Below are positions 12,701 to 27,700 of a stretch of 64,000 nucleotides of DNA, piece by piece. The stretch covers positions 16,177 to 80,176 of the forward strand of contig JTDE01022276.1 in assembly GCA_014338405.1 (NCBI GenBank). Reading direction: 5' to 3'. Below the pieces are notes generated by a model, which saw only the letters and a list, made by a program, of their open reading frames with translations, searched no databases and was not told the origin of the DNA. Every line of letters begins with the position of its first letter. Position 1 is the stretch's first letter. This stretch comes from Paragonimus skrjabini miyazakii (lineage: Eukaryota > Platyhelminthes > Trematoda > Plagiorchiida > Troglotrematidae). A program made the translations under genes and the position numbers.

Positions 12701-15700
12701 ATAAGAAAAGGGAAGAAAAAAAGAACGGGACAGAGTGACACCTAATTACTAAAAATAGCTACGTCTATATTCAAACATACAACAACAAGTTGCCCACACC
12801 TTGCATACACACTCGAGCTGTAAGTGAAAGTAAGGCGTCACCAGCATGACAACTCCATTACGGCTTTCACTGTCCCGCGTCATTAAATGCACACACCTCA
12901 CGGACAACTCGACCAAACAGCGACAACATTCACGCCACTGAGCACAGTTAGCCACCGACTCTGTGAGTCGCGAGGGCTCCAGCCCGGGGGACGAATCCGA
13001 TCTACAGTGGCCAACGCCTTCGTGAACGATTTCATTTTTCTACGCCAGGTCATCATCTGTCCACCTCGCACCTTACACCAGTCGGTCGTTGGACTATCAT
13101 TCACAAATAGCCGCTTCCTAACTTCTTCGTTGCTTACTCCCTGGTGCCACCTGATTCGAGCGATTGAACGCAAACCTCGGTGGTCAAATACTTGAAGGTG
13201 GTTAACGTTTTCTACCCTGAGCGGCTAGGTTTAGCTGTCGTAAAGTAACACAGCCCTCATTGTCGCCTCATACACGCGATCTTCATGCATCACAGAGATA
13301 TCTTTTTGTCGCCATAGGTGCCCCTAGATTAACGAACACCATCCTAACCTCGAAGGTATGTACTCCTATTTCATTCCCTACACCTCCGCCGCCGCCCAGG
13401 TATACAAACCGATCAACAACTTCCATGTTTTCATTATCTATTGATAAATCTACGTAATCACAACAATCTTGCAGAAGCACTTTGAATTTTGAGGTTGCAA
13501 GTCGCATTCCGAAGCGTTTAGCAGAGCGCGAAACAGCCACTAGCGTTGTGTGTTCTGCTTGGAAAGTGTCAAACCACAACTTTCCATGAGCATAATCAAG
13601 ATCAGTCAGCCTTCCGCCAAGCAAAAAGTCCACGCCGACATCTTGTGAGTATCAGAGACAATCCTCCGTTGTATCGTCCATCACGAAATTAAACAATGAT
13701 GAAAGGTAGGCTGGTCGTGGTATTCAAACTGTCAGAAATTTGGCCGTAAACCCTAACCTGATCTGAAGTATGGGAATAAAACACCCACAGTATGTTCAGA
13801 TACTGGGTTGAAACACCCCTGCGTTTACGCGAGTCTGGAAGTGTAGATCGATCCACCGAATCGAACGCACCTTGATAGTGGAGAAATACGGTGATTGTTG
13901 GCCGATCGTACAAATGACGCTGCTCCAGAATTTGTCGAAAGGTAAAAACGTGATCTATACATCCCCGCCCAGGGCGAAACTGCCTGTTCTTCCTTAATGT
14001 TCGTTTCCCGAAATGCCGTGAGTCGACCAACTATAATGGACGCCAAAACCCTCGTAACTATTCAGACCAAGCTAAGAGCTCCAGGGATTTCTATGAAATC
14101 CAATATTTGTTTAACCCATGTACCCCCGTGCCGCATGCTACAATATCTGCTTCATAAATTGCCCGTGAGATCTGGGTCCAGCAGCTGTTAGGATCTTCAG
14201 AGTGAGAACTACTAAGGCAGCTTTCTAAGCTGGTTTGGTACTTTTGCTTTACCGATGTTATAGCCAGTTTCTCAACAGCCAGCCGTTGGTGCCGGTAAGG
14301 TCGTTGCCAAGCAAAAATATGAACAAAAGGACAGTGTATCAACGCATGATCGGAATCCAGGTATGTGCTGCAATAAGAACGACAGTCCTGAATCGAACCA
14401 CGCCATTTATAACTAACAGCTATGTGGTCTATCTGAAATCAGGCTTGATTGAGGCAAGGTGAGTAGCAAATATAGCAATGACGTGCAGGATGCCTAGAAC
14501 TAGTGCTGACTAAAAATCTCTTCATATTTGTCAGCGTTTGCCAAAGTTTGTGTTATTACACCCACAGTGCGATGACAGAAGCAATAGCCCATAAGAAGTT
14601 GAACAGGAGGGGAACGCTTCATATGTATGAATATGAGAATCTAAGCTTGCTTCTGAACAACTATCAGCTCGATATTTGGCTAGGTCCTCCATAACATTGA
14701 TCTTTGTACTTGTACACTAATATTTATTAAATCGTGCTCTAAATTCGCCTTATTCTGATTTCAGTATTCATTTAGTGCATTTTGAATGGGATCGACGACG
14801 TTTTGTCCAGGAAACCAGGGAATTGATTGGCTGAAAATGTGTCTTGTACAATTAGTATCCTGGACACCACTGATAAGTGACCTAGTACAGGCTTGAAATG
14901 CCTGCGTCTGTCCGCTGTCCTTTTAATCCATATTGATTACAGTCAATTCAATCTTACTCCTTTGTACAGATTCTTAAGATCTTGATATCATTGTTTTGTA
15001 TCCTTCTATTAAGTGTACTGGACCAAAAACTGTTGCCATTCGGTGTGGAACACAATTTCTGGCGTGCCGGACAATCCAGTGGTGCTGGATTGTGTGGCCC
15101 GTCCACCGAAATCCACGTTGACTTCCGTGGCCTGAGTAATCAGGCGGGTTTACGATGTGCTCGATGCTTAATAAACACATCCAGTCCACAGGTGATGGAG
15201 TTGTGGAACTGTGTGTTTATCACCCATCGTCTTCAGCCGAGTGAGGACGGTGCGTTCCGTGTTGATCTCTTGGAACCCCTAGAAAAGCGGTTTGTTGATA
15301 CTGGCATGGGATTGGAACGCCTAGCGTGTGTAATGCAGGTAGGTGAGAGACGTTTTGTATTGTGATTGTAGGTTTATTTCAGTTGTTATCAATTCATCAC
15401 AAACTGATTATTTCTGGTTATCGCTGACTCATGTTTGTTAAATTGCACTCAAGTTTTCTAACCAAAACGTTTGATCCTCCTAGCTCCGTCATTAGATAGC
15501 TTTTCATATATACTGGAGGATCGCAGTGCTTCGTGCACTCTTGTTTCATCCTGACGAGGTGTTCAGTTTCCTTGATCTGTTTGGCAGTTTTCTTAGTCGT
15601 ATTGTTAAAGTTAGTTTTGGTTCCGTCTTTTACACCACAGAGCATTTACTGTCATGCGAGGCAAACTATCGTTTTTTCCCTTCATCTTTTGTCCCTTTTC

Positions 15701-18700
15701 AACCATTTATCACCCGTGTTTAGTGTCCTCATCAACGCATCCACCATCAGCAGCCTTTACTTAGTATATGTGTATGGTTCGTGAATGTGACCGGTGTAAA
15801 ATTGATCTCTCCAAATCGTCAGAGCGTTCCACAAGCATCCGAAGGGTGAAGGTTGCGCCTGGAACGTCTTCTCGGACATTATCGGCGACATTTAATCCAA
15901 GTGGACTAAGGCTTGACGAACTGACCAATCCGAAACAGTCGGACGAGAACTCATTTACCTTGCTTTTTCTGTATTTTAGGGTAACTTTAGAGATGAATCA
16001 CACCACAGCCTGACATGGTTGTCTTTAAGACTGATATACTTGATCGATTCCATGAGTGTGTGCTGGTCGGGTGGACGGAATTTTGAAAATTTGAAGTTGT
16101 AGGCACACTTTTCTAGCTCTGTTGATGCGGGCCTATCAGGTTTGTGTTAGTCAAAGTTCTACTAAGTTCAAATCGGGTTACCGAAAACTGGCCAGTGATA
16201 CAGCGGTGGCTTCAACGACTATGTGAAGAATGTTCCCTCGACAAAGGTTTGTCAAAGCACGCTTGCATTAATGAATTTAAACTGACATTTTTTCTATCCT
16301 TCTCATCTCACGTGTACGTATATATTTGTACACGTATATTATCTTTGTAGACATATATTTGATTCAAAGCAGTTTGTAACCTCTCCCGCTCTCAACACTA
16401 TAGCGTGCATCTTTCCACCCAAATCTTCTCATCTGCACTATTCCGTTCATTGGCACGCGAGAGTTCCCATCTTGTCGAGCACACGAACGGTTTAAACAGA
16501 GTAACCGATATTTATGATGGCCACATATTTCGTAGCATCTTATTCAGTTTTTGTCTTACCGAAACACAGGGTATGTAAAAATTGACTTTGGGATAGTTTC
16601 AGGTTAAATGTGGTTACAGCGCCGGTCATTGGCCGTTCAGACAGATATCCACCCTTCCCCCTTCAAGGATCATGTGATCTTCCACAGACGCTTTTGGTGC
16701 GGCATACATCGGCCACATGGAGCAATGCCTCTTAGTTGGGTTGAACGAACGTCCACCAAACTAGTCATTAGACGCCCGTTATCTTATCCCGCCTCATCTG
16801 AATCATATCGTATATAGTATACTCTTGACCCGCAATCCTGTTCGATCCATTTCTTGTGATCAGTCGGCAGTGGCATTCAGGCCCACGACACTTTTGCAAT
16901 ACGCATCCTCTTTGTGTTCATGTTGTCTTTACGATGGACTTATGCTTATACTAGTAAGCCAAATTTTCAGCTCTGTTGGTTATCCTATATGTGATTTTGC
17001 TTATTTCTAAAACTATTCTAGGCCACTGTCTTTTATATTTATGTGTTAACAGTGTATCCGTTCGCGGTACTGTTTGTCTCCTTCCAACTTATCACGGAGA
17101 AACGATATTTCACTGAGAAATTACCCTTCTGTCCTCATCATCTAATGTGTGTTTTTCTTTCTTACTCTCCCTCATCATTCGTTTACTGCAATCATACTGG
17201 TGAGGTTTGATGGAACTGACTGTAGACGTGTCTAACAGCCATCAAATGTTCACCCTGGTGCTCGGATCAAAGACAGAATTGATGTATGTGTGTGTGTGAC
17301 TCACTTCGTGTAGCACCCTCGATAGCCGATAAGACTTGCTATCGCGATCACCGTCACATTATACAACTGTTGTAGTCCAACCATTCCGTCATTACCTGGT
17401 TCACACGAGTGTCTCGATACCAACACTACCAGAGGGCAATCTGGTAACGGTTTAACACACATGTAATGCTCCGCGAATACTTCCCTCTCTCGCATCGTGT
17501 TATAAACGCATGGACACAGGTGATGAACATCGAAAAAATATGTCTTAAATATCGAGGCTGGTTATTAAACGGTTGCGACCATTCGATCTGGCATTTGTTA
17601 ATATGCCAGCAGGTGATTAGCACGTGTTAGTGTACCACGTTAACTGTTGCTCAGCTTCTCGTTCTAAACCGATACTCAATTCCGATTTGGCCTTCGTTTG
17701 TTGTTTGCTAGCGTTTCTTCTTTTATGGATATTTCCCAGTGTCCATATCTCGTCTATTACTAACCCTCCTTACCACTCTAACTTTCTTAACAGGGTGTCA
17801 CATCTACGTATGATTCTGACGCATTTACTCCTTTGCTCGAGTTTATTCATGCCAATGCGACAACGCCATCCTGGACTCCACCAAAATATGGTGGAGAATT
17901 TCTCCCGTTCTGCCGCCAGCATTTGTCTGAAACCACTGAAGAGGGCGCTGAGGCCAATCAGACTGTTGTGCAACGAAGTTTACCGAAATTCTTGAGGAAT
18001 TTGATTGCACCAAAGAAAGGGACCAGAGTAAGACGTTGTGTAAACGCATTTCATTGTATGTTCAACATCAGTCGTACTTGATCATAGCCTTTTCACTCGA
18101 GTTCTGCTTTTATTCACATATTTCATCCATTTTGCAAGCCTTTGCTAGGACCAAGTTCTAAACTTTAACTTATAAGGCAGACGTGTTGACCACATACTAT
18201 ATTTAGCTGCATCATCATCATAGGCAGCAATACATCAGTGATTCACCCTGTTGCTTAACTGCCAAACAACCACGAAGAAGAGGAATCAAACCCTGTTTAG
18301 GAAGAGAGAAGAAAAGAAGGGAAGGGGAGGGGACCTAATCACCAAAACTAGCTACGTCTATATTCAAACATACAACAACAAGTTGCCTACACCTTGCATA
18401 CACAACCGAGCTGTAAGTGAAAGTAAGGCGTCATCAGCAAGACAGCTTCCTTACGGCTTTCACTGTCCCGCGTCATTAAGTGCACTCATTTCACAGACAA
18501 CTCGACCAAACAGCGACAACATTCACGACACTGAGCTCGGTTATCCGCCATCTCACCTAACGTCTCAAGCCACCGACTCTGTGAATCGCGAGGGCTCCAG
18601 CCCGGGGAACGAACCCGATCTACAGTAGCCAACCTTTTCGTGAACGATTTCATTTGTCCACCTCAGGTCATCATCTGTCCATCTCGCACCTTGCACCAAT

Positions 18701-21700
18701 CGACCGCAGCGTCAGCAAACAGTGCTCGGTGTGGCAAACGACTAGCTGGCCTTCTTTAGTAAATGGCCTAACCGTCTAAGTCTGTGCAAATCTAGTGACT
18801 GAATATAGGAACTCGTTTGACAATCAATGCCAAACACCCGCTTCCTAACCTCCTCGTTGCTCAGTCGTTGGTGCCACCCAATACGAGCGATTGAACGCAG
18901 ACATCGGTGGTCAAATACCTGAAGATGGTTCAGGTCTTCTACTCGGAGTGGCCAAGTTTCGCTGCCGTAAAGCAATACAGCCCCCACTGTTATCTGATAT
19001 ACGTGACCTTTACGTTTCAGAGAGATACCTGTCTGTCGCCATAAGTGCCTCAGATTAGTAAACACCGTCCTAGCCTCAGAACTACGTGCTTCTATTTCAT
19101 TCCTTACACTTACGCCGCCGCCACTGATGCAGCTTCCAAGGAACACAAATCGATCAATAACCTCCACGACTTCATTATCTAATGGTTAATCTACGTAATC
19201 ACAATAATCTTGCAGAAGCACTGCATTTCGAGGCTACAGAATGCATTCCGAAGTACTTAGCAGAACGTGAAATTGCGGTTAGGGTTGCTTGCGCCGCTTG
19301 AAAGTTGTCAAACACCAACACCTTATATTCAGCATAAGCAAGATCAGTCAACCTTCCCCCAGGTAGGAGGTCCACACCAGCATCTTGTGACTACCGGAGA
19401 CGATCCTCCATTATTTCGTTCATGACGAACAAAAATGGTGAAAGGGGACAGCCTTGATGTACGCCGCTCCTGTTGCTGAAACTGTCAGACAGCTCACCGT
19501 AAACCCTAGCCTGGACCGAAGTATGGAAGTAAGGCGCCGAAAGTATGTTCACATACTTGGTCAGTACATCTCTGTGTTTAAACGACTCTAAAAGTGTAGA
19601 TCGTTCCACCGAATCGAACGCAACTTTATAATCGAGAAATACGGCAATTGTTGGCCGGCGGTACACGTAACGCTGCTCCAAAATTTGACGAAGGGTAGAA
19701 ATGTTATCTATACATCCCCAACCAGGACGAAACCTAGCCTGTTCTTCTCTAATGTTTAACTCCCAAACTGCAGTGAGTCGACGGAGTCTAATGGATGTCA
19801 GAACCCTAGAAATGACTGGGGTCAAACTAATTGCTCTATGGTTTTCGCAAGAGCTCCTGATACGTTTCTTGAATATAAGAACTGTTATCGCGTGACCCCA
19901 GCACGGAGAGATTGTCTTCGTCATCCACACAAGCTGAGTCAAGGCCTCAACTAACACCTCTCCACCAACTTTAAAAAGTACTGGCACTATATCATCTGAA
20001 CCAGCAGCCTTATTACGACTGAGAGCCGAGATGCGATTGCGAACTTCAATCTCAGTGGGTGGTTCTAAATCTACCAACCAGGGCGTTACATCAGAAGTTT
20101 GTGGAGGCTGCACGGTAGAAGCAGGAGACCTTAAAGTGTTCCGCCCAACGCTCCAACCTTCTGGACTTATTATAGATAAGCGTACCATCTGCCTCACTGA
20201 TAGGTTCACTGACAGACGGTCACCTGGGACCAGTAGCATGGATCAGCTTGAATAGTTTGCCGATGTTCTCTGAAGCAATGGCGGTTTCCATTTCCTTAAC
20301 TTTTCCCATCAACCAAGCTTCACGATCAGCCTTTAGACTACGTTTCAGTTTCCTACGGATATCCCTTCTAGATTTATTATGTGAACTACCGGGAGGAACC
20401 TTCCGCCCGACTTCTAACAACTCCAGAGATTTCTCTGAGGTTCAGTGTTTGTTAAACGTATGTGCCCCTGTGTCGCACGCTACAGTACCTGCCTTGTGAA
20501 TAGTCTGTGCGATTTTTGTCCAGCAGCTATTGGGATCTTCGGAGTGAGTACCATTAAGGCAGCTTTCTAAGCTGGATTGGTACTTATGTTTTACCGATGG
20601 TAAAGCCAGTTTCTCAACAGCTAATCGTTGCTGTCGGTGGGGTCGTTGTCCAGCAAAAGTAAGAACAAAACGACAACATACCAATGCATAATCTGAGTCC
20701 TAGCATGTGCTTCAATAAGAACGACAGTCTTGAATGCATCCACGCCACCTGTAACTAACAGCTATGTGGTCTATCTGAGACCAGGTCTGATTCAGAGAAG
20801 GCGGGCGCCAAGTATAGCAATGACTTGCACGATGCCTAAAGCTAGTGCTAGCTAAAAACAGTTTATGCTCAGCGCACAGTTGCAACAATCACCCGCCATT
20901 ATCTGACCGATGTGACGCTATCCCAAACCTGCCACCTAAACGAGATTCAGACTCATCAAGGCGGCCGACCTGAGCATCCATATCTCCGGCCAGAACGACT
21001 GTATCAGAGCCACGTGTCGACCGGAAGAGAGCGACCAGATTTGAGCAAAACTCGTCTTTGACGCCGACGTCACTACAGTCAGTAGGAGCGTTAGCAGACA
21101 CAATGAATAAATTCCTGAAAGTCTTGCGTCTAGAGTTGGTCTTAACGGAACTTGCCAAGGAAACAGCACAAAGTCTACTGTTAACATGAATCTAAACTAT
21201 CAATGAGGCTGCGGCCGTCGAGCTATGGACTATATCCACTCCATCCTGACCTGTAACGGTGGCTGTGGATTCACCCGAAGTGTGTAACCAGTATCGGGTA
21301 GACAATGCGGGTGGTGTTAGTTCCATACGCTGACTACTGTCCTGGATTTTAGTTTCCGAAATACAGCAGACATCGATATGCAATAAGTCTAACGTTCGTG
21401 CGAGGGCGACCTGTTAACCTATCTGTTTTAGAGTGCGAACGTTGAAGGCACCTATATTGATTCGCATTCTAGGTCTAAACAAGAAATGAGGAAAGCCTGA
21501 AGCTAGTTGGCAAGAGACAGAACTTACCGGCTCAGTGTTACCACGGTTAGCTACATCTCTTGTGGGACCTGTGGAGTAACTTTCAAAAATAGAAGTCAGG
21601 AGGGGCATGAAAACTAAATTTGATAGGACAGTGGGGGAGGGGTCAGCAGTAGCATGTTTTCGCCTATCCACTCTATTGTATGCAGCAGATAGGGCGATCC

Positions 21701-24700
21701 GGTTTATTCTGCGAGACGACCGATGCAGTATGGAATTACTGGTGTTGTGATTATTCATGGTTGTGTGTGGGCTGAGATACTGCCAGGACGCCCAGACCTA
21801 GTCAGGAGAACGATTAGGGTTCTCAACCAAAGCCTTTAGCTCAAAAGCCTATACCGCAAGGCAGCGGGTGGGTGACAGTGTACCAGAACTGGTACATTTT
21901 TCGGAAAAATATGCCAGCCTTCTTCCAACGCCCAAATTGAAGGACCAGAAGACTGGTTTGTCAGACCTCTACCTATTGGCCTGCCTGGCACGAGTGACTA
22001 TCGGTGTGGTGGCCACACCGTCCAGTTTAGCCCAATAGGTCATCAAGATGCGCAAGCCGTCACACTGCGTCAAGGTCAATCTCGTTATGACGGACTGCAT
22101 CATTCTATGAAATATCCCCATCCACATGGATGTTTCACTAGTGCTCAGATCGCTCGATCGCTTCATTACTAGACACGATACGCGCCCTGCTTATTCGGAT
22201 CATTAACCAAGCGACCAATGTTTATTAGCTACGTTGGAATTGCCGTGGGCTAATTTTCCGATTACTGATGAGCCGTTGAGGGATGACCGTTATCATACCC
22301 AAGCCTGTGCTTTTTCCACCAGTACTTTATCCATGCTGCATACAACTTCCCAGATTGAGCGACCGATTAACTTTTGGCCGTGTTTCATGACAGATTAGTG
22401 GAGCTCAGTGAACGCCGTTCATTTATTTCAGTGGTTAGTACCAAGCAAACCAGGCAGAGAGTAGCAGTAGTGAACTACACCACCAGCTGTAAAAATTGTT
22501 GAACGATGCTGATTGGACTTAGTCAGTCCGTCACAAGACGTCGAAGTGATTGAAGCCCCACTGAACTATGGCAGGAAAAGGTAAAGTACTTCCAGTTGAA
22601 GAGCATCAATCGAGACTTGTATCTGACCTTGAATGCTGCTAAACAATGTTCAGCTGCTGACATTGAAACTGAGTTATTCATTATCACATTTCTGATAATC
22701 CCACTTTGGCACTAATTCAACATCATGGGCTGCGTTAACAGTGAGTTCTATGCTTTTTTTGTCTAATATTAAAATGTGGGCAGATGTAGTTGGTATCCAA
22801 CCAAGAAAAAATAACAGCGTTTTGTCTCGGATCATAGGTTACGTTGTACTTATCGTTTACTGGGTCACTTGCTGCTGTTACGATTGTCGGGATGTATATT
22901 ATAATAGTGAAGGGAGAAAATAAAAGATTGTAACAATCACTGAATGGAGGAAGCACACGAGCTGGGTAGCATAAGTAACTGGAGGACCCCAACCCAGAGA
23001 CTGGGTATGTCCTATTTCAAACAGATTTATCGCCCTACACTGATCACCAGTCTGACAATTCAAGCCTAATCGATAACACAAACAGATAATCATGTGACAA
23101 GCGATGTTCGGTAGGTGTAAGACATGTCAAAAGCAGCGAACCCTGAAGCAAGACCATTACGCTTAATAGTCGGTAGAGTACGTTTATCCCGTTGATACCG
23201 ACAGACCACGCCATTGCTAAGGAAATATTACCACTGTACGCCGCTTATGATTTAGGGACATTGGTGGCCAGGGACACGCTCTTTGAACGTCCTCTGTTTA
23301 AGGTGGTCAAGCTTCGCGTCCTTGCAATTAGGTATTCTCTTGACGGTTACTCTCGATCTCTCTTAGAAAATCGGATGACACCTGGACCGCACAAGATGTG
23401 GGCTAAGCTATCCGGGCTTTCACCACCCAATTTTTAAAAATTCTTTTTAGACAGTTCATTGGGTAAGTAACCTTCGGGATTACCTTCTACAGTTTTTCTT
23501 TAAAAGTGGATGTTAGCGTGAATTCCTGTTGGTTTCGCAAGTGTGTGGCTCATCCCGGAATGACGAACTGAAGCGGATCAATCAGATCAGGAATTGCTTT
23601 CTGAAGCGAAACATTTTGATCCAACTGTCATCTTACTGTCCTCAGTGTGTTATCATTTGTTACTTTACCTCCTGATGTCATTACAATGCACTGCACTGAA
23701 TATCTCAGGAATTCCGTGCACTTTATTCAGGACTAATCCTTGGATATGTTTCTAACCATACTTTTTAACCCTGGTGACTGTTTTTCACTGTTACGCTATA
23801 CATACGGACGTCCACATTAAGAAACAGAACATTTCCTGTTCTGTACACATTTCATTCTTTAAGCCTGAAGTGCCTCTTTAACTGCTTTTTCACCCGTTTT
23901 CTACACCCGTCAAGCTGGCTTGCCCCACCATACAATGTATGGAGCTACAAGTTGACCGGAGTCATTTTCATTCCGCTGGATCTCATAGTGATCAATACCT
24001 TCCAGATACCGATCTCATTACCAGATGGCATCGTGATACTGCCTATCGCCTTCTGGTCGACCATAGTCGAGCTTTGGCACATTCGTTAGCTGATGGTTTA
24101 TTACCAGGTCGGCAGGGATTGGCTCTAAAACTCAGACAACTCATCCAGCGGTCCACACGGGCCGCGGTACTCACCGGCTTAGATAATGCTGAACGTTCCG
24201 TGTCTCTGTTGGCCAACCTGGTCGCTGAGGTTGCAAAACGAGAAAGTCTGGCGTCTGCATCCAGTATACCGGCACTACAGGGCCCAAGTGCCAGACAACC
24301 GAGCAGTCTGTCTTACGATGAGGTGAGGTGAATCTGTTCTCAAGCATGTTTAATCTGTGCTGCGAGGTTTTTGGACGGATGCCTTGATTGGTTAACATTA
24401 TAATTGTCTAACTATGCTAGTATTGGTAACCTGCTCCGTTTGTTGAAAATTGATGTCAACTAATTGCAACGTACCTCGAAATTCTGTGATAAATGTATGA
24501 TGATTTTCGTTTTGTTCAGCCCAAGACAATTAGGTCCATTGTTAATTAAAAGCATCACTTATTTGTCCGTTGTCTTTCTCATAAAAAGACGGTATATTCT
24601 AGTCACCGTCCAATTTTCGAACACGTTACGTTGAACAGCATGGAATAGTTTGATTTCATGAGTTTACATAATTCATTCTAATTTTGGTGCTCATTCAAGA

Positions 24701-27700
24701 CCATGTATTCAATGTACTCAGCTAATTTAAGCAAATTGGATATATGTACCCTTTAATAAAATTTATCTCTTACGTCTTTTTTCCGGTGGAGAACGAGTTG
24801 TTTCACCAAAATCCGTCTCAGATTATTCGTGTTTACTCGTACGAACTAATCCAGTCCAAATAGACTTCTTACTTGTTGTGTGAAATGTGCCCTATTTAGC
24901 TTCCTTTTTGATCGTTCTGTTTTTTCATTTATGCACGGAAGTTTCACCCCAACTGGTCCATTCGATGTCCACATTTTCCTTACATAGATGACGAATTTGG
25001 TAAATCAAGAGGTGCGTGCCTTTATTCCACGCGTACATGACCTGGAGCTTGCGTTCGAGCGGTGCCTGGAAGAGAATCCGGACTGTACTCATTTGTCTGG
25101 TGAGTTTTTGTGTATATGGAAACATCCATGTACGCATGTTTTTGTGCATTCATTCAACTATCGTTTGCCATTCCGACGAGCTTTAATCTAGTAGAAGGGG
25201 GCTTGTTATGTTGACCCTAAGCGAGGATCAATTCTTCGCAAACACTCATTCGTACTTGTCAGCTGAAGTAGAGGATCTTTTGTATTATTCCTTAGTCAGT
25301 ATGTGGCGATCGTTAGTCCCATAGCAGGTAGTTAGAGGGAAGATAGCGTGAATTCTTGATATGGTTAATATAATCAGCAGTAAGGCCACTGACGTGGAAC
25401 ATGAAAGCCACCGGTTGATGTGTCTGGCTCGTGTTTGGAGGCACCCGTGCACGGGGTAACCTACCACATTGATTGAAGCTGAAGAACATCTGCATTCCTG
25501 TGCTCCCACTACCGGCTTGTGTTGAAGCGCTCATGGTTCCACCTACAGACCGAGTGTCCTGTGTACATTCGAAGAACTTAGACCAAACATCTTGTGTGTA
25601 GAGGTCTGACTTATACATCCTACTGAAACCTATGTGGAAATGTAAATATTCGGTCCTTGAACGAGCCGAACTTCTTAAATCATTTTAATCCAACTCAAGT
25701 GTAGGGAGTTTCTTATGCACTTTATTAAATGAGTATTCACCACTTACACAACCATTTCTTCATCAGACAATATTTTAAAATTTGTTACTTCAGGTTCACG
25801 GTTAATTATTTAGTAAACTTGTCGTATATAATAGGAAAGTGTGTTAAGCGAGGGTAACGAAAGAACGATTATGGACATCTATGGATTTGTAAGTGGACCT
25901 GGTTGAATAGGCGGGCTTATGTTAGAATAAGGTGGATAGTTAGAAGTTTACAAACATTTGAAAGCGATCCATTTGCGTGCTTTTAAATGAATGAACGAAT
26001 ATAAATTATCATCATCACCATCCTAACAGCTATGAAGTTAACCAGAAGATACTGTTGTCCGAACCGCTGCTCACCTCAACACTAATGTGGAATATCCAAG
26101 GAAAACAATCGTTACTCATAGGGTTAATTTAAAGACTAAATTCAAGAACTAGAAATGCTATGAATGCAGGTACGCTATTTACTGCTCTACACTGTCATCT
26201 GGATTAGCATTTCTAACTGGCGATTCGAGTGATCACGAGGATCTGAACCAGTCAAATGACACCTGTTTACTTTACTCAATGAAACGAGCAGGGCTTCATA
26301 ATTCGTGACCACGTTTTTGATTGACTACCACGCGGTTTTGCCCAACTGGTACGGTAGACGCTCAGCTGGCATACGGAGTTCGTGACCCAACCATCGCAGG
26401 CTGTGCAACGCGACTAGTTGACCAATTGATTGTGTATCCCAAACATTCCGGTATAGTCGCCAGCGGACAGCCACATTGCTCCCGCGGTCATCCCACTTAA
26501 TGTGAACTAACTGCTGAAGATGACGATGATCAAACACAACAAGTCTGCTGATGTCTTCATTGCGAACAGGCCGCTTTTCCGAACCGTAGAGCAAAATAGA
26601 ACGCATACAAGCATCATACACCAGTTCAGCGACGACCGAACGTCTTTCGGACACCACAGATGACTGGTTGGCAAGAACAACTTGTACCTTTGATATCCTT
26701 GCTGATATCTCATCAGCAACATTACATATTGACGAGATAGTGTTGTCAAAGTAGATGAATATATCGATAATATCAAGGAGATTGCCTGCAATAAAGAAGG
26801 TTGGAGTGGGAACGCCCCTATCTTGAGGCAGCACTTTACACCTTGAAGATATAAAGCGCATTCCATTTAAACCAGCCCAGTCACTCACCTTGTTCATCAT
26901 GGCCTGATGTGCATATCTTCGGCAAAGGGACAAAGTATTACATTATCATCCGTATATTCCATGTCGATCAGTATAGCGTTGGAAAGAGGTTCAATACCGA
27001 GCCCATTGGATTAATCAAACACACCTTCCAGATTGTCGTTCATGGCAAAATTGAACAGTAAGCGAGATCGGAAATCCTTGACGAACACCACTAGAAGTGA
27101 TGAACTCTCGAGACAATTGTCCAAAAACCCTCACCCTGTTTGCAGAGTGAGCACAGAGTGATCTCAGCAGATCCACGTACTTCACTGAGACCACATTGCA
27201 AAGAAGGCAGTTTCAGAGAACGTTACGAGCAACCGAATCGAAAGCAACCTTTATGTCTACTAAGATCACAACTGTGGGCTGCACATAAGAATGTCGATGC
27301 TCTAAGATCCGTCGCAAGATGGAAATGTGTTCAACCCGTTCACAACTGCACCGGGATCCTGCCTGTTCTAATTCGATAATTGACCATTCGGTTCCCGTTG
27401 TGTACATGGTCCGGTTGAGACCAGTGGAACTGTTCCTCAAAATGCTATGCCCGCTTGTCAAGTCGGCGCGATTGACTGGTGATAAGTGAACCATTTTTTT
27501 CACATATGGTCTCATTTACACCGCCTTTGCGGCCAGTTCGACCAAGGTTCAGGTAAAAAAGTCTTCTGCTATTCCCAGATAAAAAGGCTTGTTCCATCCC
27601 TTTCGACTGTTCATCCAAGTTGTGTTCGCGGTCTTTGTGCAAGCTTTCAATCAGCTTGCGTTTAAGTTCTCGACGGTCGTCATCAAATCCAGAACCAGGT

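Noticed and set aside
15768..16013. Open frame with DRCKIDLSKSSERSTSIRR
   Set aside because: No family recognised, and the synthetase reads directly from exon 4 to exon 5; length is within chance for this much DNA.
16144..16817. Two short open stretches in intron 4, one with TENWPVIQRWLQRLCEE
   Set aside because: No supporting family match and not needed by the synthetase frame.
26507..26866. 119-codon minus-strand frame
   Set aside because: A shifted reading of the LINE-B C-terminal domain, which is recognised in the other frame.
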